From Burkholderiales bacterium (GTDB lineage: Bacteria > Pseudomonadota > Gammaproteobacteria > Burkholderiales > Burkholderiaceae_B), in assembly GCA_021300475.1 (NCBI GenBank), contig JAJTDO010000012.1:31921-95143 (forward strand): 63,223 nt of DNA. Direction: 5' to 3'. The notes under the pieces were generated by a model. The model did not search any database, was not told the DNA's origin, and worked only from the letters and a program-made list of their open reading frames with translations. The first letter of the stretch is position 1. Each line of letters opens with the position of its first letter. Positions 1-9,984 of the stretch are shown piece by piece. Made by a program: the position numbers and the translations under genes.

Positions 1-755
1 TTGACTTTGTCAAAAATATGCACACGGTCTTCAGCAGGGCTGAAGTAACCGGGTATCTGTATCGTGTCGCCCGTCGCAGTGATGTGCAAAGTGGGCACAC
101 GCACCGACTCCAGGATACGATCCACAGAGGGTTCACCGTAAAACGGCGGTGTGGAAATCAGGATGGCTGCTTTGAATCGAACATCGGTCAAATCCAGCAC
201 TTGGTCCTGTCTGATCACCTTGGCTCCAACGGCCAAAAGGGTTGTGTTGGCGCCGTAAGAATGCCCTGCCGCCACGATGCGATCCGCATCAAACAAATGC
301 GACAAGGAGCCTGCAAGCAATTTATCAAGTGCAAAGCGCAAGTCGCCTGCGCGAGAGATCGCTTCTGACTCGCGAGCCGCGCGATGCAACCTATCCACCA
401 CAGCCAACGGGCTGCCATCAAACCACACCGACCGATCGCTTCCCACATGCTGGACATGCAGGCTGGCGTAACCGTTTTCGGCCCAGTGGCGTCCCAAATA
501 GCCATAACCATCTCTGGACCCACCAATGCCATGGGAGAACACCATCAGCGGCAACGCAACAGGATCTTGTGCAGCCTTTGGCAAATACAGGCGCACTGGC
601 ACCCAACGGTGACGAGCAGTGTCGTGCCAGTCCATGTCAATAATGGAAACAGCGTCGGCTGATGGCTCACCTGTTGAGGGGTACGCACGGCTGCCTGCCA
701 AGGAAAGAGCGGCAGCAGACACCGCCATTTGAATCGCGCTTCGTCGAGTGGTCAT
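1..755 (-). CDS. Alpha/beta hydrolase, exported, C-terminus beyond window
   Basis: The frame is open from an ATG at 755 to the left edge, so about 251 N-terminal residues are visible and the stop is missing. Residues 1-24 look like a twin-arginine-type signal (MTTRRSAIQMAVSAAALSLA). A nucleophile elbow GHSYGA lies in the second half, and an oxyanion-type FSHGIGG segment precedes it. This fits the chlorophyllase/PAF-acetylhydrolase-like branch of the alpha/beta hydrolases; acid and histidine residues are probably off the edge. Substrate is unknown. It reads away from the helicase island to its right. Confidence 0.75.
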   Translation of the reverse strand, partial: MTTRRSAIQMAVSAAALSLAGSRAYPSTGEPSADAVSIIDMDWHDTARHRWVPVRLYLPKAAQDPVALPLMVFSHGIGGSRDGYGYLGRHWAENGYASLHVQHVGSDRSVWFDGSPLAVVDRLHRAARESEAISRAGDLRFALDKLLAGSLSHLFDADRIVAAGHSYGANTTLLAVGAKVIRQDQVLDLTDVRFKAAILISTPPFYGEPSVDRILESVRVPTLHITATGDTIQIPGYFSPAEDRVHIFDKV

Positions 756-930
756 TTTGATTGGATTTAGTCTGGGTGAAAAAAAGTCAGGTTTATAAAA
801 GCAGCCAAGACAGGTAAGCAGCACCAAGGTGTGTCGCCAACCCATTCGCTACGACTGTCAAATATACCTTGAAGTTCCTCATCGAAACATGATTACCCCG
901 AACGAATAACATTCGGTCTGTTGCGCGTTT

Positions 931-959
931 CCAAACCTCAGAAACAAAAAAGGCCCGAT
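931..959. repeat. Left copy of 29-bp direct repeat bounding the helicase island
   Basis: This 29-bp stretch matches 4948-4976 at 27 of 29 positions by eye, including the shared core ACAAAAAAGGCCCGAT. The right copy is half of a working tRNA-operon terminator. Here the partner stem arm is absent, so it does not form the same hairpin. It may be the far boundary of an inserted segment. No gene is supported in the 756-1042 gap that contains it. Confidence 0.55.
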
Positions 960-1042
960 CACCCCGCCCAAACCCATCCGCCAAGCACTCGGTGCCGACT
1001 ACAAAGGCAAGGTCGCATGTGTCAAACAGCGTGCAAAACCTT

Positions 1043-4000
1043 TCACCTTTCAGCGTCCACAGCCTCTTGGTTTCTGCCAAGAGCGAGGCCGAAATGCGGG
1101 CCTTTCATCTTCTGACCGGATAATAGGTCGAACGAGATCTCATTGGTTTCAACCGCAAATAGAAAGGATGCCAGAAGTCCACGTGGCGAACCTATATCGC
1201 TGGATTTAAATACCGACATATCGCCAAAGACTAAAAAACTATCCTTGGCTCGTGATACTGCAACATTAAGCATACTCGGACGACTATCGATAAAGCCACC
1301 ATCATCTTTCATCGTATAAGTTGGGGAAAAAATCACTATGAGACGCTCTGCACCTTGCAAGGAATGAACAGTTCCGATAGTCATCTTGCCCTCCCCTTTA
1401 CCTACGGAGACTCCACGCTTCATGCATTCCTCAGTAATCGCAACAACCTGACCACCAAATGGCGTCACCACACCAACAATGTCATGAATCGGCTTTCTGT
1501 ACTTTTCCTCTAAGTTAGGACGGTTAAGGACAATCCACTCAGCGATTGAGACTGCTTCAATTTGGTTGGCTCGACTTCCACCACGGCGCTCACATTTCCC
1601 GCTAACTTGAAGATAGCCCATAGCGGGCAGCACTGACGTCGAAGGACGATGACCACGCATGGGGCTAAGCTTATTGTGATAGCAAAGCGTATTGCAATAA
1701 GCCACAATTTCGTCATAGCACCGGCGATGCTCATAGAGGTACATGCCTCGTTCGAGGTCCTTGTCGTAATGGTAGCGCGTTGCTTGTTGAGCAATTACCA
1801 TCACGCTGCCAGAGGCTGCGGATTTCCCAAGTTTCGATATTCGTTCATAGCTTTCAGGATCATCCGTCGAGTCCATAAGATTAGCCTTGAATAAATTTCC
1901 AACATCTACTTTTTCTGTAATGCTCCAGATGGGTTCAATTTGAAAGGTATCTCCAATGACAAGCGCCCGCTTCGCCAAAGAAAACGATGCACCCGCAACT
2001 TCAGGCAGTACCTGTCCCGCCTCATCAACAATCAAAAGGTCAATAAAGCGATAGAGGTAATCATCCGCAAAATTATTATCACGGTACTTTCTTCCTTTAA
2101 ACTCGTTGGGTAGCATAAAAAATGTAGACACTGCGCAAGGGGTCAACATCATTCTTCGTAACCAGTTTTTTTCAGACACCTTCTTACTGGTTTTTTGTTT
2201 TTCTTTAGCCAACGTGGCTAAATCTTTCATTTCAATAAGCCAGCGCGCTTCCCAGTAATGGGTTGCATAAAGAAATGCTGGAAACCTGATTACGGTGTCT
2301 GCCGCTGAGTCACAGGTTGCTAATGTCCGTGATTCAGGTGAAGTCTCCATCCCAAGACAGTCAGTTACCTCACCCCATCTAGTAAGCGCTTCACGATGGG
2401 CCTTCACCACCTTCATGCCCCGCGCCAGCGACGCCTGAAGGTCCGTAAGTTCTCCATTCAGCCGGCCAATGATGGTTTGAATTTCATGCGTAAATTGCCC
2501 CACATCTTCCCAATGCCCATCGGGGAAAGTTTGTGGCCAAAGTTCTCTTAAGAACCCCTTTGCCAGCAAAACACGTTTTCTATTAACAGATGGCAGCCAA
2601 GACAGCAACGTGTACACCCATGACTCATCTCCGAGAAACCCCTCCCATTTTTCCATCAATGCCTTGTAAAGGCTTAATTCGCTCACTTTGGCTGAAACAG
2701 CGCTTTGGCGTAATACAAGGCCTGCCTCTGGCGAGAACCCGAACTCCCCGCGCATGGCGTTGGTGGCCGACAACAAGGTAGGCCAGACTGTTTCAATCGC
2801 CTTTAAATTACGCTCGCTACCCTCAATCAGCCTCTTTAACTGGGCACAGATATCCTCAATTGAAGGCGCAATAAGGCCTGGGAAAGCTTTACTTGCTTTT
2901 CCCAAAAAAGACGCTTTTGCTTGTTCGTAATAACCTTGATTCTCCACTTTGCTAAAAAATGATCGGGTCTGATACTTCTCGACGGCTTGTTTTTCCTTAC
3001 TAGCAGATGGAAGATACACACCAAAACTTTTGATTTCAGGCAACCATCGACCGGCAAACACCCCTGTTCCCACCGAAAAGTCTTTGCCAAAAGCATCGAT
3101 AATATTTGTGACCGCCTGATTATTGGTTGAAGCTGCGACGATGACTGGGGGGTCGCCACCATTTAGCGCCGCACGCACCCAATACGAAGCAACAACGGAA
3201 AGGAGCATTGTTGTCTTTCCTGTTCCTGGAGGACCATTCACAGCCAATATTTCACCGGGTTCGGATACAAGCTGACAAATCAAAGAATCACGCTGTGCAT
3301 CTGCCAATGGGTAAGTGTCCGAACCATGGCCAAGTCGGCGAGAGAATCCATAGCCACTTGGATGGCAGGGATCAGGAGATTCAACCTTTTCAGAAGCGTA
3401 TCGCTCAAACAGCGAAGATTTAGGAGCCTCAGATCTAATGTTGTCGTACAGTGCCAAAATATGAGTACTTGCACCTACTACGTCACTATCATTGGCGATA
3501 ACCCAACGAATATCCTTTGCAAATCGGGCATCTGCCTTCGGCCAATTTGACGAAACTGTAATGAGCATTTCTTCGCAGTAATTTAAATACTTCTGCCAAA
3601 GCTCACGGTGCCATTCGTCGGGATCGCGTTCACCGATAGTCTGCTTATCAAACTTCGGCACATCGTGACGAGCCAACCACGAATCAAGTTCAGCAAGAAC
3701 TCCAACGGAAAAACTACCTTTATACAATGGCTCCAAAATATCACGCGGAATGACCGTGTTTTCGTTTGGATAGATTCTGCCTTGGCGGTCTAGTACAGCC
3801 TGGCTAACGATGGGAGTAACAACTTCAGGTATGCCGCCTACCCTTGCTTTGCCGTGCTCAAGACATAAATGGTAGATAAAGGGACGAATGGTTATATTTA
3901 CTTCCTCAACATCTTCGCCAGATTGCTTGAAAAACTCAGAAACAAGATCGCTTCCCACTCTTCCGTTCTGTAACTCATTATCTGGGCGGAGAATTCGTTC

Positions 4001-4096
4001 TTTTAACTCTGATCTTTTAAGTGCACCGGTGCCTAAATCAGCATCCGCCAAACACGTACGCCAATATTTTGCGTACGCAAGGCTTTTTTGATCCAT
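1043..4096 (-). CDS. Superfamily 1 (DNA2/NAM7/UPF1-like) helicase, 1017 aa
   Basis: Large NTP-dependent helicase. Walker A GPPGTGKT is at residues 288-295, a Walker B variant VDEAGQ near 689, and C-terminal SF1 motifs TVHSLQGAE and NVAVSRAKD (motif V/VI region) are present. The first 280 residues have no domain I recognise and presumably give specificity. The gene is more AT-rich than its neighbours and starts 5 nt after the 3' end of a dead tnpB, all inside a direct-repeat-bounded segment next to tRNA genes. Stand-alone large SF1 helicases in such positions are often anti-phage genes, but that role is inference. No nuclease partner is visible. Confidence 0.8.
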   Translation of the reverse strand: MDQKSLAYAKYWRTCLADADLGTGALKRSELKERILRPDNELQNGRVGSDLVSEFFKQSGEDVEEVNITIRPFIYHLCLEHGKARVGGIPEVVTPIVSQAVLDRQGRIYPNENTVIPRDILEPLYKGSFSVGVLAELDSWLARHDVPKFDKQTIGERDPDEWHRELWQKYLNYCEEMLITVSSNWPKADARFAKDIRWVIANDSDVVGASTHILALYDNIRSEAPKSSLFERYASEKVESPDPCHPSGYGFSRRLGHGSDTYPLADAQRDSLICQLVSEPGEILAVNGPPGTGKTTMLLSVVASYWVRAALNGGDPPVIVAASTNNQAVTNIIDAFGKDFSVGTGVFAGRWLPEIKSFGVYLPSASKEKQAVEKYQTRSFFSKVENQGYYEQAKASFLGKASKAFPGLIAPSIEDICAQLKRLIEGSERNLKAIETVWPTLLSATNAMRGEFGFSPEAGLVLRQSAVSAKVSELSLYKALMEKWEGFLGDESWVYTLLSWLPSVNRKRVLLAKGFLRELWPQTFPDGHWEDVGQFTHEIQTIIGRLNGELTDLQASLARGMKVVKAHREALTRWGEVTDCLGMETSPESRTLATCDSAADTVIRFPAFLYATHYWEARWLIEMKDLATLAKEKQKTSKKVSEKNWLRRMMLTPCAVSTFFMLPNEFKGRKYRDNNFADDYLYRFIDLLIVDEAGQVLPEVAGASFSLAKRALVIGDTFQIEPIWSITEKVDVGNLFKANLMDSTDDPESYERISKLGKSAASGSVMVIAQQATRYHYDKDLERGMYLYEHRRCYDEIVAYCNTLCYHNKLSPMRGHRPSTSVLPAMGYLQVSGKCERRGGSRANQIEAVSIAEWIVLNRPNLEEKYRKPIHDIVGVVTPFGGQVVAITEECMKRGVSVGKGEGKMTIGTVHSLQGAERLIVIFSPTYTMKDDGGFIDSRPSMLNVAVSRAKDSFLVFGDMSVFKSSDIGSPRGLLASFLFAVETNEISFDLLSGQKMKGPHFGLALGRNQEAVDAER

Positions 4097-4101
4097 TTAT
4101 T

Positions 4102-4865
4102 TCAATCCTTTTTTGTGCATTTAATTCGTTTCGAGATAACGTCAAGTTCACAGGCTGGCCGGGCGTGTTCCACCCTTAAAACATTGTTCGCACCCACCAC
4201 ATCAGCGTGTTCTTCAAATCCACATGCAACGCACTTGAACTGTGCCTGACTCTTGCGATTGTTTACAGATACGTGATCGCACTCAAGGCAAGTCCTGCTT
4301 GTGTTCTTTGCAGACACGCCAATAAGCCAACCAACGCTCAAAGACAATTTGTAGTCGAGTTGCCGCCTGAACTCGAATCAGCCTTGGTCTAGTATGGCTT
4401 TGTTCAATCCAGACTTGGCCCCAACATTCTTGCCGGGCTTGCCGGTTGTGCCGGACGCTGACTTCGACCTATTGCGCACCTGCAGGTCCTTAACGAATAC
4501 TATCGCGTGGTTTTGGCTAATCGCCGTTGAGTGCTTGTGCAAGAGGTTGCGCCTGACATTGGCAATGCTGGCATGGATTTTCAGTACTCTGTGGTTTTTG
4601 CCTTCTTCCAGTTGCTGCTGAATTTGACTTTGCGACCCATGGCTTGCTGAGCTTTGCGCAGAGTGGACTCGTGCCGTTTGAAACTGTGTGTCGTCGAGAT
4701 AAACGTCCCATCTGACAGCGTGGCAAACCGTGCAACGCTCATATCGATGCCAACGGCACCCCCGTTGGGTATGAATGGTTCAACTTCACGCTGCGTTGTA
4801 TACAACTCAACATGCGTTGGATACACGTTGCCCGGCCAAAACCTCTTTGATTCCCGTTTCAGCAT
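4102..4865 (-). pseudogene. tnpB: Degraded IS200/IS605-family tnpB (OrfB) remnant
   Basis: Translations in two frames match TnpB: VGIDMSVARFATLSDGT (RuvC-I aspartate), the FVKDLQVRN segment, and a zinc-ribbon CLECDHVS...CVACGFEE. It is dead for four reasons visible in sequence. There is a frameshift near 4600. A TGA at 4378-4380 falls where LDQGW is expected. The RuvC-II glutamate is lysine (VKD instead of VED). The N-terminal half is missing. No tnpA is present. A small hairpin (arms 4872-4878 and 4888-4894) lies upstream. TnpB 3' ends normally encode a guide RNA, and the helicase start lies just beyond this end. Confidence 0.85.
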
Positions 4866-4947
4866 CGCTTAGGAGCACCAGATTGGCGTGCTCCGCTTCA
4901 AGTGCAGATGGTGCCGATGTTCAGCGACAAGCCCCTTGCAGGCTCAC

Positions 4948-4976
4948 CCAAACCCCAAAAACAAAAAAGGCCCGAT
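4948..4976. repeat. Right copy of 29-bp direct repeat (inside tRNA terminator)
   Basis: Matches 931-959 at 27 of 29 positions. It overlaps the 3' arm and T-tract of the tRNA-operon terminator. The segment between the copies carries only the tnpB remnant and the helicase gene. Confidence 0.55.
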
Positions 4977-4997
4977 ACGCTAAACACGCATCAGACC
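4961..4997 (-). terminator. Rho-independent terminator of the tRNA operon
   Basis: On the minus strand, GGTCTGATGCG (4997-4987) pairs with CGTATCGGGCC (4979-4969) around a short loop, followed by six Ts. It lies 38 nt past the tRNA-His 3' end and would end the Pro-Arg-His transcript. Confidence 0.85.
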
Positions 4998-5034
4998 CTT
5001 GATATTTAAAGCATTCACTAATACTGAGAAAACT

Positions 5035-5111
5035 TGGGGCGAGGTATGGGGCTCGAACCCACGACCGACGGAATCACAATCCGTTGCTCTACCAACTGAG
5101 CTAACCCCGCC
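5035..5111 (-). tRNA. tRNA-His (GTG)
   Basis: Full cloverleaf: acceptor GCGGGGT/ACCTCGC, anticodon loop TTGTGAT giving GTG, TTCGAGC T-loop. CCA is encoded (5035-5037). The base before position 1 is G (5111) and the discriminator is C, the G-1:C73 identity pair of bacterial tRNA-His. It is the last gene of a three-tRNA operon. Confidence 0.96.
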
Positions 5112-5137
5112 ACTGAAAAACAACTGCCAGCAGACCT

Positions 5138-5214
5138 TGGCCTGCCCGGAGGGACTCGAACCCCCGACCCTCGGCTTAGAAGGCCGATGCTCTATCCAGC
5201 TGAGCTACGGGCAG
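5138..5214 (-). tRNA. tRNA-Arg (TCT)
   Basis: Acceptor CTGCCCG/CGGGCAG with discriminator G and encoded CCA (5138-5140). The anticodon loop CTTCTAA gives TCT and the T-loop is TTCGAGT. The acceptor begins with C1-G72 rather than the commoner G1-C72. Middle gene of the Pro-Arg-His operon. Confidence 0.95.
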
Positions 5215-5245
5215 AGTGTATTGAAACAAAAATGCCAACGCTCAC

Positions 5246-5322
5246 TGGTCGGGGCGGCAGGATTCGAACCTGCGACCCTCTGCTCCCAAAGCAGATGCGC
5301 TACCAGACTGCGCTACGCCCCG
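5246..5322 (-). tRNA. tRNA-Pro (TGG)
   Basis: Acceptor CGGGGCG/CGCCCCG, discriminator A, encoded CCA (5246-5248). The anticodon loop TTTGGGA gives TGG and the T-loop is TTCGAAT. First gene of the operon. Confidence 0.96.
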
Positions 5323-5537
5323 AAAAGCCCACCACTATAATGGCAAGAAAACCATCTGTCAAATCGACTTCTCACCTACCAACAAGAAGGCCGAACTAAC
5401 CACAACCAAACCAGCTCCAAATAGGGCCCCACACCTGAGCCAACTACGCGGCACTGACACCCCGCCGGGCACACTTTCTCGCGTAGTCGAACCAGCGTGC
5501 TGAGTAAGTTGCTGCGCAAAAAAGGCTGATGGTTCCA

Positions 5538-5724
5538 GAGGGGGCAGGTCTGTGTGCGTTTCGGAAGGACAGTCAGGCAAGACGCCCGTTCGACCTCGCA
5601 ACAAGCGACGCCGCGCTCAGCGGCGAAGAAAAGGTCCCATTGGACTTTTCGTCAAGCTTGTCAGAGCAGAGAACGGAAACTGCGGCTTAGCCGTGCGCTG
5701 AAACGCACACAGACCTGCCACCTC
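5538..5724 (-). repeat. Palindromic repeat element, copy 1 (187 bp)
   Basis: The ends 5538-5562 and 5700-5724 are inverted repeats with 24 of 25 bases complementary. Read on the minus strand the interior holds GGCTAAGCCG pairing back to CGG...CTTGCC, a helix AAAAGTCC/GGACCTTTT, a second helix GCCGC/GCGGC, then GTCG and TTGCCTGACTG. The same order of helices, with different bases, occurs at 16912-17082 and 17355-17546. It lies in the 5323-5781 gap downstream of glmM on glmM's strand, so it could be in the glmM 3' UTR. Another inverted pair (5443-5450/5480-5487) is also in the gap, which has no supported gene. Confidence 0.75.
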
Positions 5725-5728
5725 CGCG

Positions 5729-5779
5729 ACACCAACCACACAACACCAACCACACAACACCAACCACACAACACCAACC
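5729..5779. repeat. 14-bp tandem repeat, about 3.5 units
   Basis: The unit ACACCAACCACACA recurs in direct tandem just past copy 1 of the palindromic element and runs up to the glmM stop codon. It is pyrimidine-free apart from C, so strongly strand-biased in composition. No coding function seen. Confidence 0.8.
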
Positions 5780-5781
5780 AA

Positions 5782-7122
5782 CTACCCAACCACACCCACG
5801 GCAGCCATCAACTCCTCCACGCACGCCACCGCCAACTCCTGCGTATGCGCCTCCACCATAATCCTCAACAAAGGCTCTGTGCCCGACGGACGAATCAAGG
5901 TTCTACCCTTGCCCACCAGTTTTGCATCCACCGCCTTCTTGGCGGCCAGCAAGCGCTCGTCAGCGGTCCAGACGTAGCCTGAGGTTACCTTCACATTTTT
6001 AAGGATTTGAGGATACATCTGCAGATCGTGAGTCAATTCAGCCGGATTCTTTTCAGAGCGCAACATTGCAATCAAAATTTGCAGGGCACTGAGAATGCCG
6101 TCGCCCGTGGTGTGGCGATCGAGAAACAACAAATGTCCCGACCCCTCACCGCCCAGCGACCAGCCCCGCTCAATCAGCATTTCATGTACGTAGCGGTCGC
6201 CCACCTTGGCTCGGTCGAAAGCAACATCTCTGGCCTTCAAGGCGAGCTCCAAGCCCACATTGCTCATCAGGGTGCCCACCACGCCAGACAAAGAGCCGCG
6301 TTGCAGACGCTCCATCGCCAAAATGTAGAGCAATTCGTCGCCGTTAAAAATTCGCCCCGTCGAGTCTACGACAATCAAACGGTCAGCGTCGCCATCCAGC
6401 GCAAAACCAATGTCTGCCTTGTGCTCCAGCACCGATGCTCGCACATACTCAGGGTGGGTTGCCCCCACCCCACTGTTGATGTTGAAACCGTCAGGTTGAT
6501 TGGCCACAGTGATGACGTTGGCGCCGAGCTCGCTGAACACCGAGCCGGCAATATGGTAAGCAGCACCATTGGCGCAATCCACCACCACCTTGAGCCCGCT
6601 AAACGACATGCCGTAAGGCACCGTACCCTTGCAAAACTCAATGTAGCGGCCGGCCGCGTCGGACAGGCGCGAAGCCTTGCCCAGCGACTCTGAGGAACGG
6701 CATTGCATGGGTGCATCAATTAACGCCTCAATGCCCAACTCAACATCATCGGGCAGCTTTGTACCAGAGGCGGAAAAAAACTTGATGCCGTTGTCATAAA
6801 ATGGATTGTGAGACGCGCTGATCACCACACCGGCGTCCAACGACAGGGTTCGGGTCAAATAGGCAATCGCGGAAGTGGGCATCGGACCAGCCAGCATGAC
6901 ATCCACACCTGCTGCGGAGAAACCGGCCTCAAGACTGGCCTGCAGCAAATAACCGCTGACACGCGTGTCTTTGCCTATCAGCACTTTTGGTTTGTCCCGG
7001 CGCGCTTGTGCCACCAGAACACGACCCGCTGCATTGCCCATACGCATCACAAAATCCGGCGTTATGGGAGCCTGTCCCACACGACCGCGAACTCCGTCCG
7101 TACCAAAATATTTTCGTGACAT
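5782..7122 (-). CDS. glmM: Phosphoglucosamine mutase
   Basis: Interconverts glucosamine-6-phosphate and glucosamine-1-phosphate for UDP-GlcNAc, feeding peptidoglycan and LPS. The 446 residues match the family length. The phosphoserine loop [12 protein letters not shown] sits near residue 102, the metal loop DGDADR is in the middle, and the sugar-binding GEGSGH and phosphate-binding [11 protein letters not shown] motifs follow. It is the last gene of the ftsH-folP-glmM group, an order conserved in proteobacteria. Confidence 0.97.
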   Translation of the reverse strand: MSRKYFGTDGVRGRVGQAPITPDFVMRMGNAAGRVLVAQARRDKPKVLIGKDTRVSGYLLQASLEAGFSAAGVDVMLAGPMPTSAIAYLTRTLSLDAGVVISASHNPFYDNGIKFFSASGTKLPDDVELGIEALIDAPMQCRSSESLGKASRLSDAAGRYIEFCKGTVPYGMSFSGLKVVVDCANGAAYHIAGSVFSELGANVITVANQPDGFNINSGVGATHPEYVRASVLEHKADIGFALDGDADRLIVVDSTGRIFNGDELLYILAMERLQRGSLSGVVGTLMSNVGLELALKARDVAFDRAKVGDRYVHEMLIERGWSLGGEGSGHLLFLDRHTTGDGILSALQILIAMLRSEKNPAELTHDLQMYPQILKNVKVTSGYVWTADERLLAAKKAVDAKLVGKGRTLIRPSGTEPLLRIMVEAHTQELAVACVEELMAAVGVVG

Positions 7123-7183
7123 TTTTTATTAGACTCTGATTAAACACTTCTAAGGATTGTAACCGAGGCACCCCGAAATTATC

Positions 7184-8059
7184 TTAGATGAGGGAATCGT
7201 TTACGATCAGGGCATCCAAGGTGGCACGTACGTCATGAACACGCAAAACAGCAGCACCTTTGCCTGCAGCTACAACAGCGGCCTGTATAGAACCATGGAT
7301 GCGTTGCAAGGGGTCTTTTCTGTCGAGCAATTGCCCTATCATGGACTTTCTCGACACCCCCACCAACACGCCCGCCCCCAGTTGCGAGAAATCAGGAATG
7401 GCTGCGAACAGCGCCACATTGTGCTCCAGCGTTTTCCCAAAACCGAATCCTGGATCCACCAAAACCCGTTCGGATGAAACCCCCTGCTGCGTCAGCGTCT
7501 GCAGTGTATTCTTTAAAAAACCCTGCACCTCAGCGACACAGTCAGCGTATTCAGGGTTCAGTTGCATGCTGCGGGGACTTCCCTGCATGTGCATGATCAC
7601 CGCCCCTGCCTGAGAACATGACAACAAGCGCTGCGCTCTTTGCGACTGAAAACCGGTAACATCGTTGAGGATGTCCACACCCATGTCCAGAGCACGCTCC
7701 ATGATTTCCGGCTTCAGACTGTCAAGCGACAAGGGTACATTCCATTTGACCAGTTCTTCAATGACCTGGCACACACGTCGCCATTCTTCTTCAACAGGAA
7801 CATCTGGCGCTCCGGGCCGGGTGGACTCACCACCCACGTCGAGAATGTCAGCACCTTCATCCAGCAGTTGCCGGGCGTGATCAACCGCAGCAGACAGGCT
7901 CAGCAACCTGCCTCCATCAGAGAAGGAATCGGGCGTTAAATTGACAACGCCCATGATCAATGGGCGAGTTCGGCCCGTGCGTTGAAATCTCGGGCGCTGT
8001 AAAAGAAAACGAGCGGTTTTCCAACCGCCCGTCTCTTTAGGCTGCAGGTGCTGCTGCAT
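7184..8059 (-). CDS. folP: Dihydropteroate synthase
   Basis: Condenses p-aminobenzoate with hydroxymethyl-dihydropterin pyrophosphate in folate synthesis. The signature [15 protein letters not shown] near residue 40 and [11 protein letters not shown] about 45 residues later are diagnostic, and DPGFGFGKT and GVSRKS follow. I chose the ATG at 8059 (291 aa). It overlaps the ftsH 3' end by 23 nt and has only a weak ribosome site. A longer frame to 8149 would overlap ftsH by 113 nt and gives an atypical N-terminus. No ATG, GTG or TTG start was found between 8059 and the conserved core. Confidence 0.93.
   Translation of the reverse strand: MQQHLQPKETGGWKTARFLLQRPRFQRTGRTRPLIMGVVNLTPDSFSDGGRLLSLSAAVDHARQLLDEGADILDVGGESTRPGAPDVPVEEEWRRVCQVIEELVKWNVPLSLDSLKPEIMERALDMGVDILNDVTGFQSQRAQRLLSCSQAGAVIMHMQGSPRSMQLNPEYADCVAEVQGFLKNTLQTLTQQGVSSERVLVDPGFGFGKTLEHNVALFAAIPDFSQLGAGVLVGVSRKSMIGQLLDRKDPLQRIHGSIQAAVVAAGKGAAVLRVHDVRATLDALIVNDSLI
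8001..8032 (-). terminator. Terminator-like hairpin just after ftsH
   Basis: On the minus strand ACGGGCGGTT (8032-8023) pairs with AACCGCTCGT (8018-8009) around a GGAA loop, then TTTCTTTT. It starts 5 nt after the ftsH stop. It also lies inside the folP N-terminal codons if folP starts at 8059, so it may attenuate folP-glmM relative to ftsH. Confidence 0.7.
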
Positions 8060-9929
8060 TGTTGGGAGCCACGCCGCCTGGTGGACGGTTGTTGTTGCCA
8101 CCCGGGCCTGGCGCCATGCCCGGCTTGGGCTGGCGTATCGGGCGACCATTCATGATGTCGTCGATTTGGTCTGCATCAATGGTTTCAAATTCCAGCAAAG
8201 CGTGTGCCATGGCGTGCACTTTGTCGCGGCTGCTGTCCAGCAACTGACGCGCTCTGGCGTACTGAGAGTCAATAATGCTGCGGATCTCATGGTCAACTTT
8301 CTGCATCGTGGATTCAGACATGTGTGTGGTTTTGGTCACTGAGCGACCTAAAAACACCTCACCTTCGTTTTCCGCATACACCATCGGACCTAAGGACTCG
8401 CTCATACCGTAGCGCGTCACCATGTCGCGAGCAATCGCTGTTGCACGTTCAAAGTCGTTTGATGCGCCTGTGGTCATCTGATCCATGAACAATTCTTCAG
8501 CAATGCGCCCACCAAACAAAACTGCAATGGTGTCGAGCATTCGCAGCTTGTCCATGCTGTAGCGGTCGGTTTCCGGCAGCTGCATGGTGACCCCCAAGGC
8601 GCGGCCACGAGGAATAATGGTGACCTTGTGAACAGGGTCTGTCTTGGGCAGCATGCGCGCCACAATGGCATGACCGGATTCATGGTAAGCCGTGTTGCGG
8701 CGTTCTTCTTCCGGCATAACCAGTGAGCGGCGCTCTGCACCCATGATAATTTTGTCTTTGGCTTTTTCGAAGTCCACCATGTCAACCACGCGACCGTTGC
8801 GGCGGGCAGCAAACAGGGAGGCCTCGTTTACCAAATTGGCCAGATCAGCACCAGAAAAACCAGGGGTACCGCGAGCCAACACAGAAGGATCAACATCCGG
8901 TGCAATTGGCACTTTTCTCATGTGAACGCGCAATATTTGGTCGCGACCACGGATATCAGGCAAGCTGACCACCACTTGACGGTCAAAACGACCCGGACGC
9001 AGCAATGCTGGGTCGAGAACGTCAGGACGGTTGGTTGCAGCAATAACGATGGTGCCCTGGCTGGTTTCGAAACCATCCATTTCCACCAACATCTGGTTCA
9101 GTGTTTGTTCGCGCTCGTCGTTACCACCGCCCAAACCTGCACCACGCTGCCGACCCACCGCATCAATTTCATCAATGAAAATAATGCAGGGCGACTGCTT
9201 CTTGGCCTGTTCAAACATGTCGCGAACCCGGGCTGCGCCCACACCGACAAACATTTCAACGAAATCAGAACCGGAGATGGAGAAAAACGGAACTTTCGCT
9301 TCGCCTGCAATGGCCTTGGCCAACAGTGTTTTACCGGTACCGGGAGGGCCTACCAGCAAGATACCGCGGGGAATGCGACCGCCAAGCTTTTGGAATTTGG
9401 TGGGGTCGCGCAGAAAATCGACCAACTCTTGGACGTCTTCCTTGGCTTCGTCGCAACCAGCCACATCTGCAAACGTGACACTGTTGTTGGACTCATCCAA
9501 CAAGCGAGCGCGCGACTTACCGAAACTGAATGCTCCGCCTTTGCCGCCGCCCTGCATCTGGCGCATGAAAAACACCCACACACCAATCAGCAACAACATG
9601 GGAAACCAACTGACGAACAAGCTCATCAGCAACGAAGGCTCTTCTTCCGGTTTAGCACGCACCTGCACGCCATATTTGATGAGGTCGGTCACCATCCAGA
9701 TGTCGCCTGGCGAATACGATGTGAACTCGCGGTCGTTGGTGGTTCTACCACGCAAGGTGCGACCGTCCACCGTGACCTGTTTGATGCGCCCCGCCTGTGC
9801 CTCTTCCATGAACTGGCTGTAAACCATTTCATTGCCGCGCGACTGCCGCGAATCAAACTGTTTGAACACTGTAAAGAGAACCAGTGCGATCACCAGCCAA
9901 ATGGCTGCTTTCGAAAATGCATTATTCAA
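8037..9929 (-). CDS. ftsH: ATP-dependent zinc metalloprotease FtsH
   Basis: Membrane-anchored AAA+ protease that degrades misfolded membrane proteins and regulators. It has two N-terminal membrane segments (about 7-24 and 100-122), Walker A GPPGTGKT near residue 195, Walker [10 protein letters not shown], the second region of homology, and the zinc site HESGH near 415. Length 630 aa is typical. The start is TTG at 9929, with AGGAG 8 nt upstream. The C-terminal tail is rich in Pro, Gly and Asn. A heat-shock-type promoter lies upstream. Confidence 0.97.
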   Translation of the reverse strand: MNNAFSKAAIWLVIALVLFTVFKQFDSRQSRGNEMVYSQFMEEAQAGRIKQVTVDGRTLRGRTTNDREFTSYSPGDIWMVTDLIKYGVQVRAKPEEEPSLLMSLFVSWFPMLLLIGVWVFFMRQMQGGGKGGAFSFGKSRARLLDESNNSVTFADVAGCDEAKEDVQELVDFLRDPTKFQKLGGRIPRGILLVGPPGTGKTLLAKAIAGEAKVPFFSISGSDFVEMFVGVGAARVRDMFEQAKKQSPCIIFIDEIDAVGRQRGAGLGGGNDEREQTLNQMLVEMDGFETSQGTIVIAATNRPDVLDPALLRPGRFDRQVVVSLPDIRGRDQILRVHMRKVPIAPDVDPSVLARGTPGFSGADLANLVNEASLFAARRNGRVVDMVDFEKAKDKIIMGAERRSLVMPEEERRNTAYHESGHAIVARMLPKTDPVHKVTIIPRGRALGVTMQLPETDRYSMDKLRMLDTIAVLFGGRIAEELFMDQMTTGASNDFERATAIARDMVTRYGMSESLGPMVYAENEGEVFLGRSVTKTTHMSESTMQKVDHEIRSIIDSQYARARQLLDSSRDKVHAMAHALLEFETIDADQIDDIMNGRPIRQPKPGMAPGPGGNNNRPPGGVAPNNAAAPAA

Positions 9930-9984
9930 AGCGAGGTCTCCTGATACGATGACCCGAGGTTGTGGGAAATAAAATACTTGTTAC

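Noticed and set aside
793-1080. 95-residue minus-strand frame after the helicase gene
   Set aside because: It overlaps the helicase 3' end by 38 nt in another frame, crosses the direct repeat, and has no recognised domain; no ribosome site seen.
5729-5779. CRISPR array
   Set aside because: The 14-bp units are head-to-tail with no spacers.
5359-5982. Short frames in the tRNA-glmM gap
   Set aside because: They read through palindromic element 1 and the 14-bp tandem repeat and resemble no protein.
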